Assembly: GCA_011392765.1 (NCBI GenBank)
Contig: WYCW01000002.1
Span: 590,917 to 654,916, forward strand
DNA: 64,000 nt
Origin: Candidatus Thiosymbion ectosymbiont of Catanema sp. Cochon2018
GTDB lineage: Bacteria; Pseudomonadota; Gammaproteobacteria; Chromatiales; Chromatiaceae
Direction of reading: 5' to 3'
Position numbers and translations under genes: made by a program. The stretch's first letter is position 1. Every line of letters begins with the position of its first letter. Shown piece after piece: positions 43,677 to 51,600 of the stretch. The notes beneath the pieces are model-generated. The model made no database searches and was not told the DNA's origin. It was given only the letters and a program-made list of their open reading frames with translations.

Positions 43677-44737
43677 TCATATTGGCACAATGTTGCATTT
43701 CTTGAACACTTGGAATCTCAGCGTGAGGAGCGAATCAAGCTCCTTCTTGTACGTTGTGTGTGTTTGATTTAAACACGCCGATATTGAACGTTTAAAACTG
43801 CCAAAGTCGTAATAGTGCTTGGAATAGAGAACCTCTTTCTTGACGAACTTCCATACTCTCTCGATGAGGTTCAAGTTCGGTGAATAGGGTGGCAGAAAAA
43901 GTAGCTCGATATTGAGTTTCAAGGCGAGTGCGGTGACGATTTTGCATCTCTGGTAACGCGCGTTATCCAACACCAGAGTAATCGCTACTCCATGCGTTAC
44001 CGATGCGATTTTTCGGAGCAATTCACAAACACTTTCGGCGTTGATATAGCTGTCATTCGTGATTAACACCAGTTCATGTGTGATGGCATTTAGCGCGCCG
44101 AGAACGTTAAAACGTCTCCGTCCGGCGGTCGCCTTTACAAAGAGGCGTGTAAATGACCACAGTACACCGAGAAAAGGTCCGAATACGAAATGGGCAGCAT
44201 CGACAAAAAAATAGCGCGCTTGCCTTCCTTGGCTTCTTCGAGGCGCGGCTCTAACTCATTGATTTTGAATCTCTCTTGCTCTTCCGAGTCCGCTTTTTCC
44301 GGGATCGACCCGACTTTTCTCGGGCGCATACCAAGCGACTTCAGGAACTTTCCCACGGCGCTGGGGCTGCGCTTGATTCCAGTCAGCTGCTCTATGCTTG
44401 CTATCGCGTCCTTGAGCGTCGCTGGCGGATGCGCGCGAAAATGGGCTTTGAGGCGAGCTCGATGCTCATCCAACTCACTCGTCGGGGCGTAGAAGTTAAT
44501 TTCCATTAGTTTTTCCACCCCACCCGCTTGATACATCCTGAGGTATTTGCATAAGGTGTTACTACCAATACCGGCAAGCCGACAGATCTCCTGATGGGAA
44601 AGGCCCTGACTTTTTAGCCACAGCACATCCATTCTCCTTCTCACTCTTGGATGAGGGTCATCGTAGCGTAACTGCTTAATCCTCTTGATATCCTGCGGGC
44701 GGAAGTCGATTCTTATCATTGCTGCCTCAATGTACAC
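43677..44737 (-). mobile_element. IS630-family transposase in two frames
   Basis: Frame one (44737 to about 44180) has the helix-turn-helix DVLWLKSQGLSHQEICRLAG and the SPSAVGKFLKSLGMRPRKVG segment. At a run of seven T (minus strand, about 44197-44203) the protein shifts by -1 to FFVDAAHFVFGPFLGVLWS, with the first Asp of the DDE triad, then VLDNARYQRCK and LPPYSPNLNLIERVWKFVKK ending at 43677. With a -1 shift on T7 the frames fuse into a complete DDE transposase of usual length, so it could be programmed frameshifting or a mutation. Terminal inverted repeats were not identified. Confidence 0.85.
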
Positions 44738-45254
44738 AATAAGCTCTCTAACCCAACTTAGTATATCATCTCTCAGAAAGTTACACGTCTTTCCAGGAAT
44801 TTATTTTAAAATTCGTATTTTGTGCCTATAGGGAGTATATATTATGACATAATATACTTACGGCAAGACGTCGTCTCAACGCATATCTAGGCTCAGGCCT
44901 CAGCCGCGTCCTGTTCTGTCTGGATTGCCGAGCTGAGCCGCGGGTATCGCCATTGCCACTGTGGGAATCCCCCCGCGCTGCCTGCCAGGCGGCGGGTGGC
45001 CGATCTTGACGATCTAGTCAAAGCTTGTTTGTATTGCGAAGGGCGTTATATTGTTGCAGGTACTTGCACGTGCCGATGCCGCGCCAGCCGCCGCAACCCA
45101 GCCGGCGCGCGTTATCTCGGTGCACGCTGGGTGAGGAGGCGAAAGGGGGCTGGACACGTCGATCGGGTTCCCCCTTAGTGCTGCCCATTCGTCTTGACAG
45201 GCATGCAAGCTCGGCAGCGCTTCTTGCCACGTTCTGGACTTCAATAATAGAATC
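44738..45254. other. Non-coding stretch with AT-rich palindrome
   Basis: No convincing gene is present. At 44840-44854 TATTATG and CATAATA form a perfect palindrome around one base, extended to 'agtatatattatgacataat', and could be a repressor operator or the old IS end. From 44870 to 45250 there are GC-rich open frames on both strands without recognisable protein features. Confidence 0.5.
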
Positions 45255-45455
45255 TGCGCTTCCGAGTGCAATGGTGTCTTCTTTGCTTCGTAGAGAAGGC
45301 TGAAAAGGGAACACGGTGCGGTGTCGCCGGCAGGCGCCAAATCCGTGACTGCCCCCGCAACTGTGAGCGGCGAGCGACCCCGAGATACTCCACTGGGCAA
45401 CGGCCCGGGAAGGATCGGGGGAGCTTTGACCCGCGAGTCAGGAGACCTGCCATCG
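45255..45455 (+). ncRNA. Cobalamin riboswitch
   Basis: Conserved blocks are in order: 'ctgaaaagggaacacggtgc' (45300), 'gccaaatccgtgactgcccc', 'cgcaactgtgagcggcgagc', 'ccactgggcaacggcccggg', and the B12 box 'gagtcaggagacctgcc' (45435-45451). This is the AdoCbl-type cobalamin element. It faces the plus strand and precedes a small membrane protein and a metal ABC transporter. High cobalamin would repress the downstream genes, which suggests cobalt or related metal uptake. Confidence 0.95.
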
Positions 45456-45680
45456 CAACCGAAACTTATCCGGGCGGGGTGTCCCGGAGGGAGATTTCTA
45501 TGTTCCACGCGGCAAGCACCGTCCGACAACATGGCCCCTCCACGTCCCCGTCCGATCGGAGATGGCGATGTGCAGGACCATACCTACAACGAACCCCCGA
45601 TCCCTTGGCGACAGGAATGCTTGCACAGCGGCGCTGACGTCGCGCACCGCGCCGGACCCGCTGAAACACAGGATCGTTCG

Positions 45681-45818
45681 ATGAACCGGCGGGCATCGGC
45701 CGCGAAGGCTGCCGCTCGACGGATCCCTTACCTGACCGAGATGAGCGCGATCGCTCTGATCGCGAGCGCCATTGGTGGCTCGGCGCTACTCTGGCTTGCG
45801 ATTTTCGCGGTGATCTGA
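45681..45818 (+). CDS. Small single-pass membrane protein
   Basis: A 45-residue protein, MNRRASAAKAAARRIPYLTE followed by one hydrophobic helix (MSAIALIASAIGGSALLWLA). Its TGA overlaps the ATG of the transporter ATPase (ATGA), so it is cotranslated. I do not recognise a family; it could be a transporter accessory subunit. The leader between the riboswitch and this gene (45456-45680) has a short frame from ATG 45500 with no recognised product. Confidence 0.5.
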   Translation: MNRRASAAKAAARRIPYLTEMSAIALIASAIGGSALLWLAIFAVI

Positions 45819-46129
45819 TGGCGGCCGTTCTCCAGATCCGCAATCTCGCCCTCGGATACCCCGACCTGACGCTGTTCCGCCAGCTGTCCATCGACACCGA
45901 AGCCGGAACGACGCTTGCCGTTCTGGGCGCGAATGGCTCAGGAAAGAGCACCTTCGTCAGGATGCTGCTCGGCCTGATGCAGCCGCTCTCGGGGCGGCTG
46001 ACCTGGCCCAATGGTCGCCCGCGCGAGATTGGCTACCTCGCGCAGATGACCGAGTTCGACCGCCGTTTCCCCATCCGGGTGCGGGATCTGGCCGCCATGG
46101 GAGCGTGGCGAGCACGCCGGGGATCGTAG
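45818..46129 (+). pseudogene. Metal ABC transporter ATPase, truncated
   Basis: Only the first 100 or so residues of a ZnuC/MntA-type ATPase remain. LGANGSGKSTFVRMLLGLM is the Walker A; YLAQMTEFDRRFPIRVRDLA the Q-loop region. The sequence then reads AMGAWRARRG and stops, with no ABC signature, Walker B or H-loop. The 3' part was lost by a deletion that joined it to the middle of the permease gene. It cannot hydrolyse ATP. Confidence 0.85.
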
Positions 46130-46863
46130 TCGGCTTCGTGGCTGCAGGCCTGTCGGTGATGTCGCTGCTGGTGGGCGGGCTGATCGCCGGGGTCGGCATC
46201 GCCATCCTGACCGCGCTGCTGGCGCGCAAGACGATCCTGCGCAGCGATGCGAGCCTCGCCTCGCTCTACCTCATCGCGCTGGCGGTGGGCATCTTCATCC
46301 TGTCGGCGGCGGGATCGGCGGTGCCCCTGAAGAGCTTCCTCTTCGGCTCGATCCTCGGGATCGACGATTCGTCGATGATGCTCGTGGGCGGCGTGGCAAC
46401 GATGACCCTGGTCTCATTCGCGGTGCTCTTGCGGCCGCTGACCGTCAGCACCTGCGATCCGGTCTTCTTTGAATCGCAGACGCGGTGGCCCTGGCTGGTC
46501 GAACAGGGGTTCATGCTGCTTCTGGTGTTGAATCTGCTGGCTGCCTTCAAGACGCTGGGCACGCTCATGGCCGTTGGCCTGATGATCCTGCCCGCAACGG
46601 CCGCACGATACTGGGCCAGCACGATCACCGGGCAACTGGTCCTCGGCTTTGTCTGCGCCCTGTCGAGCTGCTGGATCGGCCTGACCCTGTCTTACCTGTT
46701 GCCCGAAACCCCGTCCGGCCCAGCGATCGTTCTGATGGCCGGCGGCTTCTTCCTGATCTCGGTCCTGTTCGGCCCACTCGGCTTCGGCGGATGGCTGCGC
46801 AACCCGTCCGACGCCGAAAACATGTCAGTTGCGCACACCCTTACAGAAGAGAGGACACAATGA
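46105..46863 (+). pseudogene. Metal ABC transporter permease, N-terminally truncated
   Basis: A 252-residue ABC-3 type permease lacking roughly the first 60 residues, including the first membrane helices. Present are PGIVVGFVAAGLSVMSLLVG (normally preceded by S-H-A-V-L-P-G), LKSFLFGSILGIDDSSMMLV, LGTLMAVGLMILPATAARYW and SGPAIVLMAGGFFLISVLFG, all typical of ZnuB-like zinc or manganese permeases. It starts inside the truncated ATPase. The deletion junction near 46108-46120 explains both losses. Codon choice and sequence resemble alphaproteobacterial versions. Confidence 0.8.
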
Positions 46864-47654
46864 CCCTCATGAAGACCCTTTATGCCGGACTTGTCTCGGT
46901 ATCGCTTGCGCTCATCGCCCTGCCTGCCACGGCGCAGAAGGACGACGTGCAGATCGTCGCCAGCTTCTCGATCCTGGGCGACATGGTCGAAGAGGTCGTC
47001 GGCGAACTCGCCGGCGTGACCACGATCGTCGGACCCGATGCCGACGCCCATATCTATCAGCCCTCAGTCGCCGATGCGCGCGCCGTGGCAGAGGCAGACG
47101 TCATCTTCGTCAACGGCCTGGGCTTTGAGACATGGTCCGACACCTTGATCACGGAATCCGGGACCGAGGCCGTCGTCCATGTCGCCACAGAGGGTATCAC
47201 CCCGATCGAGGTCGATGGCGAGACCGACCCGCAGGCCTATATTACAGAGCTCAAGGCGCTGGACGCCGAGACCCGGACAAGGCTTGCCGAGCTACCTGCA
47301 AACCGCCGCACCGTCGTCACCGCCCATGATGCTTTCGGGTACCTCGCGGATGCCTACGGTCTGACCTTCCTCGCCCCTGTGGGCATCGATACCGAGGCTG
47401 AACCCTCGGCCCGCGACCTTGCCGTTCTGATCCAGCAGTTGAAGGCCGAGGGCGCGGCAGCGCTGTTCGTCGAGAACATCACCAGCCCGGCGCTCGTCCA
47501 GCAGATCTCGGACGAGACCGGCATCGCGATCGGCGGACGTCTCTTCTCGGATGCTCTGTCCGAGCGCGGCGGCCCGGCCACCAGCTACCTCGCGATGTTC
47601 CAGCACAATCTCGGCGCGCTGCTCGACGCGCTCGGAAATCCGACGGCGCGCTAG
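46860..47654 (+). pseudogene. Metal-binding lipoprotein-type SBP with internal deletion
   Basis: A 264-residue ZnuA-type substrate-binding protein, shorter than usual (about 300). The signal peptide (LYAGLVSVSLALIALPATAQ), VVASFSILGDMVEEVVGELA-like start, PDADAHIYQPSVADARAVAE with the first metal His, and the C-terminal ENITSPALVQQISDETG and GPATSYLAMFQHN are present. The His-rich loop and the D-P-H-x-W block, which supplies the second metal His, are missing; VDGETDPQAYITELK joins directly to the helix. Metal binding would be impaired. It is cotranscribed with the truncated permease (4-base overlap). Confidence 0.75.
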
Positions 47655-47882
47655 GATCCTTGAGGGACCCGAATCTTTACAAATGAGTCAAGTTTGTGCA
47701 GTGCACAAATCGGGATCGGGATCGAGATTCCGATTGCGATCCCGATACCGATTTCGATTTCGATTTCGATTTCGACCTACCTAGGCTCTCCAACGGCTGG
47801 TTGGGCGGAGGAGATGGGGCTTTACGGGAGAGGGGCTTTTGGAGCATCACGCCTCGTCGGTCTGAGGTGGAGCCTCGCTAGG
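47653..47882 (+). repeat. Composite interspersed repeat, full copy
   Basis: Begins 'ctaggatccttgagggaccc' right after the metal transporter, continues 'aaatgagtcaagtttgtgca', an array of GATCGG, GATTCC and CGATTT words up to 47775, 'aggctctccaacggctggtt', 'tttacgggagaggggctttt', and ends with the 'cctcgtcggtctgaggtgga' palindrome. The next few bases (47883-47915) start another partial copy. Confidence 0.88.
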
Positions 47883-47915
47883 ATTCCTTGAGGGACCCGG
47901 ATCTTTACAGCTGAG

Positions 47916-49538
47916 TCAACTTTCAGCAGCGGTCAATTTCGCCTCCTGAAGCAGGGTATCCAACGCGTGATCCAGTTTAGTCATGGCGGAGGCCAGCGGA
48001 CGCTTGGGGGCGTTTGGGCAAGCGTCGAACAGCTGCGACAAGCCGGGACGCAGGATGCGACCGTGGACCTTGGTGAACAAGAGCGCCACGCGTCGCCCCC
48101 GGTCGGTGACGCGGTAACGGTGGGTGCGTGGGATGCGCGCGATCAGGGCGTGCAAGCGCAATCGGCGCAAGTCATAGGTCATGCTGCCAGGGGTATACGC
48201 ATCGGGACTGATCCCCAATGTCTGAGCCATCCATTGGCGCATGGTGGCATTGCGGAACCCTTGGGGCTGGAGCCAGAACAGACACAGGACCTGCATCAGT
48301 GCCATCACCCGCACATCATCGAAGCGCAAACCGGCAACCCGTTGGTGATCGACGACCTGGGGTTGGGTGACCTGATCGAACACCCCCTCGGCCAGGGTGC
48401 AGTCCTGGCTGATGGTCTCGACCTCAAGCAGACGGCGATTGGCTTCAAAGCCGATGGCCCGCACGGCAGGCAAATTGTTCAGGAGCCGCCCGATGCCGAA
48501 GTCACGGGTGTTGTTGAGGGTGGTCTCAGTACGCAGGGCACGTCCTTGCTTGAAGTATTGCTTGATCTTGGTGGATTTATAGCCGATATGCAGCGAGGGA
48601 ATAACCCCTTGGGTAATGACGCGGGAGTGAAAACGTCCCGGCGTACGTTTGGTGATCCGCCGTTGGAAGATCAAGCTGACCTTGGAAGGCCGGCCCAGAT
48701 CGAGGTTCTCACGAATGATTTCCTCGAACAGATGCCGTCCACTGCGGGGACGGTCAAAGACCTGGGTTCGTGCCAACTCGGCTTGCAGGATGGACAGTTG
48801 CGGGTTGAAGCCGGCGGCATGGTCTGCAGGCGTGAAGGGATCAGGCAGACGCGCCAACCACTTGTCTACGACGGCCTTGATTTTGGCCTCGTCGAGGTCG
48901 TCGAGTATCTGCTGCAACCGCGCCGGGTCGGCGCAGGACAGCACGCCATTATCCAGCGCCTCGAAGGCGATGCCTTCTTTGGCTAATTGCCGGTTGGCAT
49001 ACTCATGGCCATTGAGGCACACGCGCGCAGTATACGGAAAGTAAGCAGCGAACTTGATGAACAGCGGACCAAAGTCCTCGTCCACCAGATAAAAGTAGTA
49101 GTGGTTGCACATCACGGTGGAACGACTCAGCCAGGGAAAGGGTTGGCCGGTCTGTGTGCTGAACTTTTTGGTGACGCGGAAGGTGGCGAATTTCTCCTGC
49201 GCCTTGCCGATGTAGAGCACCCCTTCACAGGCGCCAAAGTCCTGGAGGCGCTGTTGGGTGACCTCATCCTTGCGTTCGCCCTTGGCAAAGGGGACGATTT
49301 CGATCCCTTCGCGTTCGGCAAATCCCTGGATCGACGCGACGAAGGCACGACTCAGGGGACCCATCAGTGCCGTCGAGGCTACCTTGGCTCCGCGATGCTG
49401 CTTGAAAAAGGTCGCCACGCCGGCCCCCGTCTGAAGCATGGGTTGGTACAGATTCAGGTACCAGCGGTCAATGCCTTCAATCTCCAAGGTCACCTGATCG
49501 GTCAGCAACTCGCCCACGGTTTGCTTTATCATGGTCAT
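47916..49538 (-). CDS. Conserved 540-residue protein of unknown function
   Basis: A full-length, well-preserved protein. It starts MIKQTVGELLTDQVTLEIEG. Notable blocks are ACEGVLYIGKAQEKFATFRV, YYFYLVDEDFGPLFIKFAAY, FPYTARVCLNGHEYANRQLA, HRYRVTDRGRRVALLFTKVH near the C-terminus, which looks winged-helix-like. I recall many bacterial homologues without a named function. It carries no signal peptide or membrane helix. The gene is flanked by repeats on both sides (47653 and 49643), which may mean it was moved as a unit. Confidence 0.7.
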   Translation of the reverse strand: MTMIKQTVGELLTDQVTLEIEGIDRWYLNLYQPMLQTGAGVATFFKQHRGAKVASTALMGPLSRAFVASIQGFAEREGIEIVPFAKGERKDEVTQQRLQDFGACEGVLYIGKAQEKFATFRVTKKFSTQTGQPFPWLSRSTVMCNHYYFYLVDEDFGPLFIKFAAYFPYTARVCLNGHEYANRQLAKEGIAFEALDNGVLSCADPARLQQILDDLDEAKIKAVVDKWLARLPDPFTPADHAAGFNPQLSILQAELARTQVFDRPRSGRHLFEEIIRENLDLGRPSKVSLIFQRRITKRTPGRFHSRVITQGVIPSLHIGYKSTKIKQYFKQGRALRTETTLNNTRDFGIGRLLNNLPAVRAIGFEANRRLLEVETISQDCTLAEGVFDQVTQPQVVDHQRVAGLRFDDVRVMALMQVLCLFWLQPQGFRNATMRQWMAQTLGISPDAYTPGSMTYDLRRLRLHALIARIPRTHRYRVTDRGRRVALLFTKVHGRILRPGLSQLFDACPNAPKRPLASAMTKLDHALDTLLQEAKLTAAES

Positions 49539-49642
49539 CGGTCCCGGTTGACGTTCTGGCGTTACGCCACTCTGTCGCTACCAGCGGCTAATAACCATAG
49601 CACAGCCTGTGGTTGATCAACCGGGACTTTCCTATACCCACT

Positions 49643-49676
49643 CATGACTCGTCGGTCTGAGGCGATGCCTCGTTAG
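49643..49676. repeat. GGTCTGAGGC palindromic repeat copy
   Basis: 'gactcgtcggtctgaggcga' followed by 'tgcctcgttagg' matches the terminal palindrome of the composite repeats. It lies upstream of the 540-residue protein gene, in a gap without other signals (49539-49642). Confidence 0.65.
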
Positions 49677-49689
49677 GTGTACCCCACCG

Positions 49690-49985
49690 GCAAGCTCGAG
49701 CTGGCGGTGGTCCGGTCGGGCCTGAGAGTAACCGAGACCGGCGAGGAGATCGTCCGGGGTCTGGGGCAGGATGTCAATCGAACGGTCCGCCTGCATCCGC
49801 TCCACCAGCTTGGTGGCGGCCCCGCGAAAGTACGGTCCGCGCGCCGAAGTCGTTGAGAACCTCCGTGAGAACCTCTTCGGTGGTGACGATCCGGTAACCC
49901 GTCAGGCCCTTACTGACGCGGCGGGAGATGTCGTGCGTCTGATCCCTGGGGTTGAGCAGGGCTATGATAGGGGCCAGGCTCAATT
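49690..49985 (-). pseudogene. PIN-domain nuclease remnant
   Basis: One minus frame reads IIALLNPRDQTHDISRRVSK, GYRIVTTEEVLTEVLNDFGA (49820-49965); another continues RGAATKLVERMQADRSIDIL toward 49690. Together they give the N-terminal two thirds of a VapC-type PIN domain with the first Asp lost from view and the central catalytic region after the frame change. No complete protein is made. Confidence 0.65.
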
Positions 49986-50149
49986 GGTTCTCCAGTTACA
50001 GGATGATCGTAATTGAGCCTTGATCGTAATTGAGCCTGGACCCTTTTCGCCCAGCGATGTCTGCGGGGCCACCGCACGAGCTGACGCCCCGGTATTGTTC
50101 TTGACGATGCCGATCGCAGGGGTTTTAATCTCGCGCGCGGAGCCTTGAT

Positions 50150-50994
50150 GTGAACGAAGCTGTTTTGCTGGTGGCGCATGGCGCGCGCGACACCGGGAAC
50201 GAGGGCAACCGCGAGGTGGAGTCCTTCGCGGAGCAATGGCGAGCGCGCCATTCCCAGGCCCGGATAGAGGTCTGCTGGATCGAGCATGCGCCGTTGCTGT
50301 TGGCTGAAGGCTTGGACCAAGTCGCCGCGTCGCTCGGCAGCGCCGGAGGACGGGTGCTGGTGCTGCCGTTGATATTGAACGCGGCCGGCCACGTGAAGGG
50401 CGACATACCCGACGCCATAGCCACCGCTCGGGTGCGGCATCCGGCAGTGGAGTTTCGCTGTGGTTATCACCTCGGCATGACCGAACATCTGTTGAAGGCG
50501 CTGCGCTTTCGGCTGCACCAGGCAATGATCCGGCTTGCCATGCCAGATCCTCAAACCACCGGCGTCGTCCTGCTCGCGCGCGGGGCATCGGATATGGAAG
50601 CGACCGGCGAGGTCGCGAAGATGGCCCATTGGCTGTTCGAGACCACACAGCATCAGCTGGTGTTACCCGCCTTTACCGGGATCTGCTTCCCCCGTCTGGA
50701 GCAGGTAGTGCAACGCCTCGACCTGCTCGGTGCGAGCCAGATCATCGTATTGCCCTACTATCTGTTCACGGGCAGGCTGATCAAGCGCATCGACCAGCAG
50801 GTGCAACGGCTCAGGTCCCAGTATCCTCACCGCGTCATCGAACAGCCGGTTACATCGGGGATCATGAACAGCTTTTCGACCTGCTCGACCTGCGACTGCA
50901 GCAATGCCGCGACGGGAGCGCGCTACTCCCTTGCGATGGCTGCTCCCTCGCTCTGGCCGCCGACGAACATCCTGGTCATGCGCAAGGAATCTGA
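50150..50994 (+). pseudogene. cbiX: Sirohydrochlorin cobaltochelatase, frameshifted
   Basis: NEAVLLVAHGARDTGNEGNR is the CbiX signature with the metal-binding His; VLVLPLILNAAGHVKGDIPD the second; GVVLLARGASDMEATGEVAK begins the second repeat of this long CbiX. The frame breaks near 50850: IEQP is followed in the +1 or +2 frame by YIGDHEQLFDLLDLRL and CRDGSALLPCDGC to 50994. So the last 45 or so residues need a shift; the catalytic first half is intact. CbiX inserts cobalt early in the cobalt-early pathway. It heads the cobalamin cluster that continues at 55.4 kb. Confidence 0.82.
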
Positions 50995-51053
50995 AAGACT
51001 CCCTGTCCTGCGCTTACGCGCCTCGCATCCGGCCGCCCCTCGCCGCGCTGAGA

Positions 51054-51165
51054 ATGTAAAGGGCACCTTGAAAAATGGGTGTTTTCACCAATGGAGAAAT
51101 TCCAACCCATTGATTATTCAGACATACCCTTGACGAAAACCATATTTTTCAAAGTGCCCTAAAAT
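51054..51165. repeat. MITE-like inverted-repeat element
   Basis: Left 'agggcaccttgaaaaatggg' and, in reverse, right 'agggcactttgaaaaatatg' form terminal inverted repeats of about 17 bases (with an extension 'gttttc' in both arms). Single ends occur at 13813 and 16188, the latter also with 'ataatcaatgg'. No coding capacity. Confidence 0.7.
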
Positions 51166-51560
51166 AAGTGTTAGTGGTTAGTGATGAGTGATTAGTGGCG
51201 GTCCGGAGTTTTACTCTCAAGGCGTTGAGCATCTTGGATATTTTTTCCAGCAGCGAGAGAATTTCGTTGATCTGTCCCGAGGTCACGTAGCCCAGCCGTT
51301 GCGCGATCAAGGTTTGCGTCTCTACCTCTGCCTGAGAGCCCTGAGCGATCGACAGGAAATTCAGGAAATCCGCCGTTGTCCTGCGCGCTTGTCCCTCCGC
51401 AATGTTCGAGGGAATCAATACCACCGCGCGCCGTATCTGGCTGCTCAACCCATATACCTCCTCCTTGGGAAACGCCTTCGTCATCCGATATACTCACTCC
51501 ACCAGCTCCATCGATTTCTGCCACACCACCAAATCCTGATAGCTTCTTACCCTCCACTCG
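51149..51560 (-). pseudogene. Four-helix bundle protein with in-frame stop
   Basis: A minus frame of 111 residues from ATG 51484 reads YGLSSQIRRAVVLIPSNIAE, then GQARRTTADFLNFLSIAQGS and ETQTLIAQRLGYVTSGQINE, the 23S-rRNA-intervening-sequence-type four-helix bundle family. Upstream in the same frame SYQDLVVWQKSMELVE is the family N-terminus, but a TGA lies where the next residue is normally Cys. So the first helix is cut from the rest; a short form may restart at Met 51484. Function of the family is unknown. Confidence 0.75.
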
Positions 51561-51600
51561 CCACTCATCACTAACCACATCCTGAAACTGCTCGAACCCG

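Noticed and set aside
45321-45680. Protein covering the cobalamin riboswitch and leader (start 45321)
   Set aside because: The first part is riboswitch sequence. Only the final 45 residues from ATG 45681 look like a translated gene.
34867-51500. UGA read as Trp or Cys (intI has TGA at a Trp site; four-helix bundle gene has TGA at a Cys site)
   Set aside because: Many intact genes here end with TGA (for example cobO, cbiA and cbiD) and use TGG for Trp, and both affected genes show other signs of decay. Nonsense mutation is the simpler reading.
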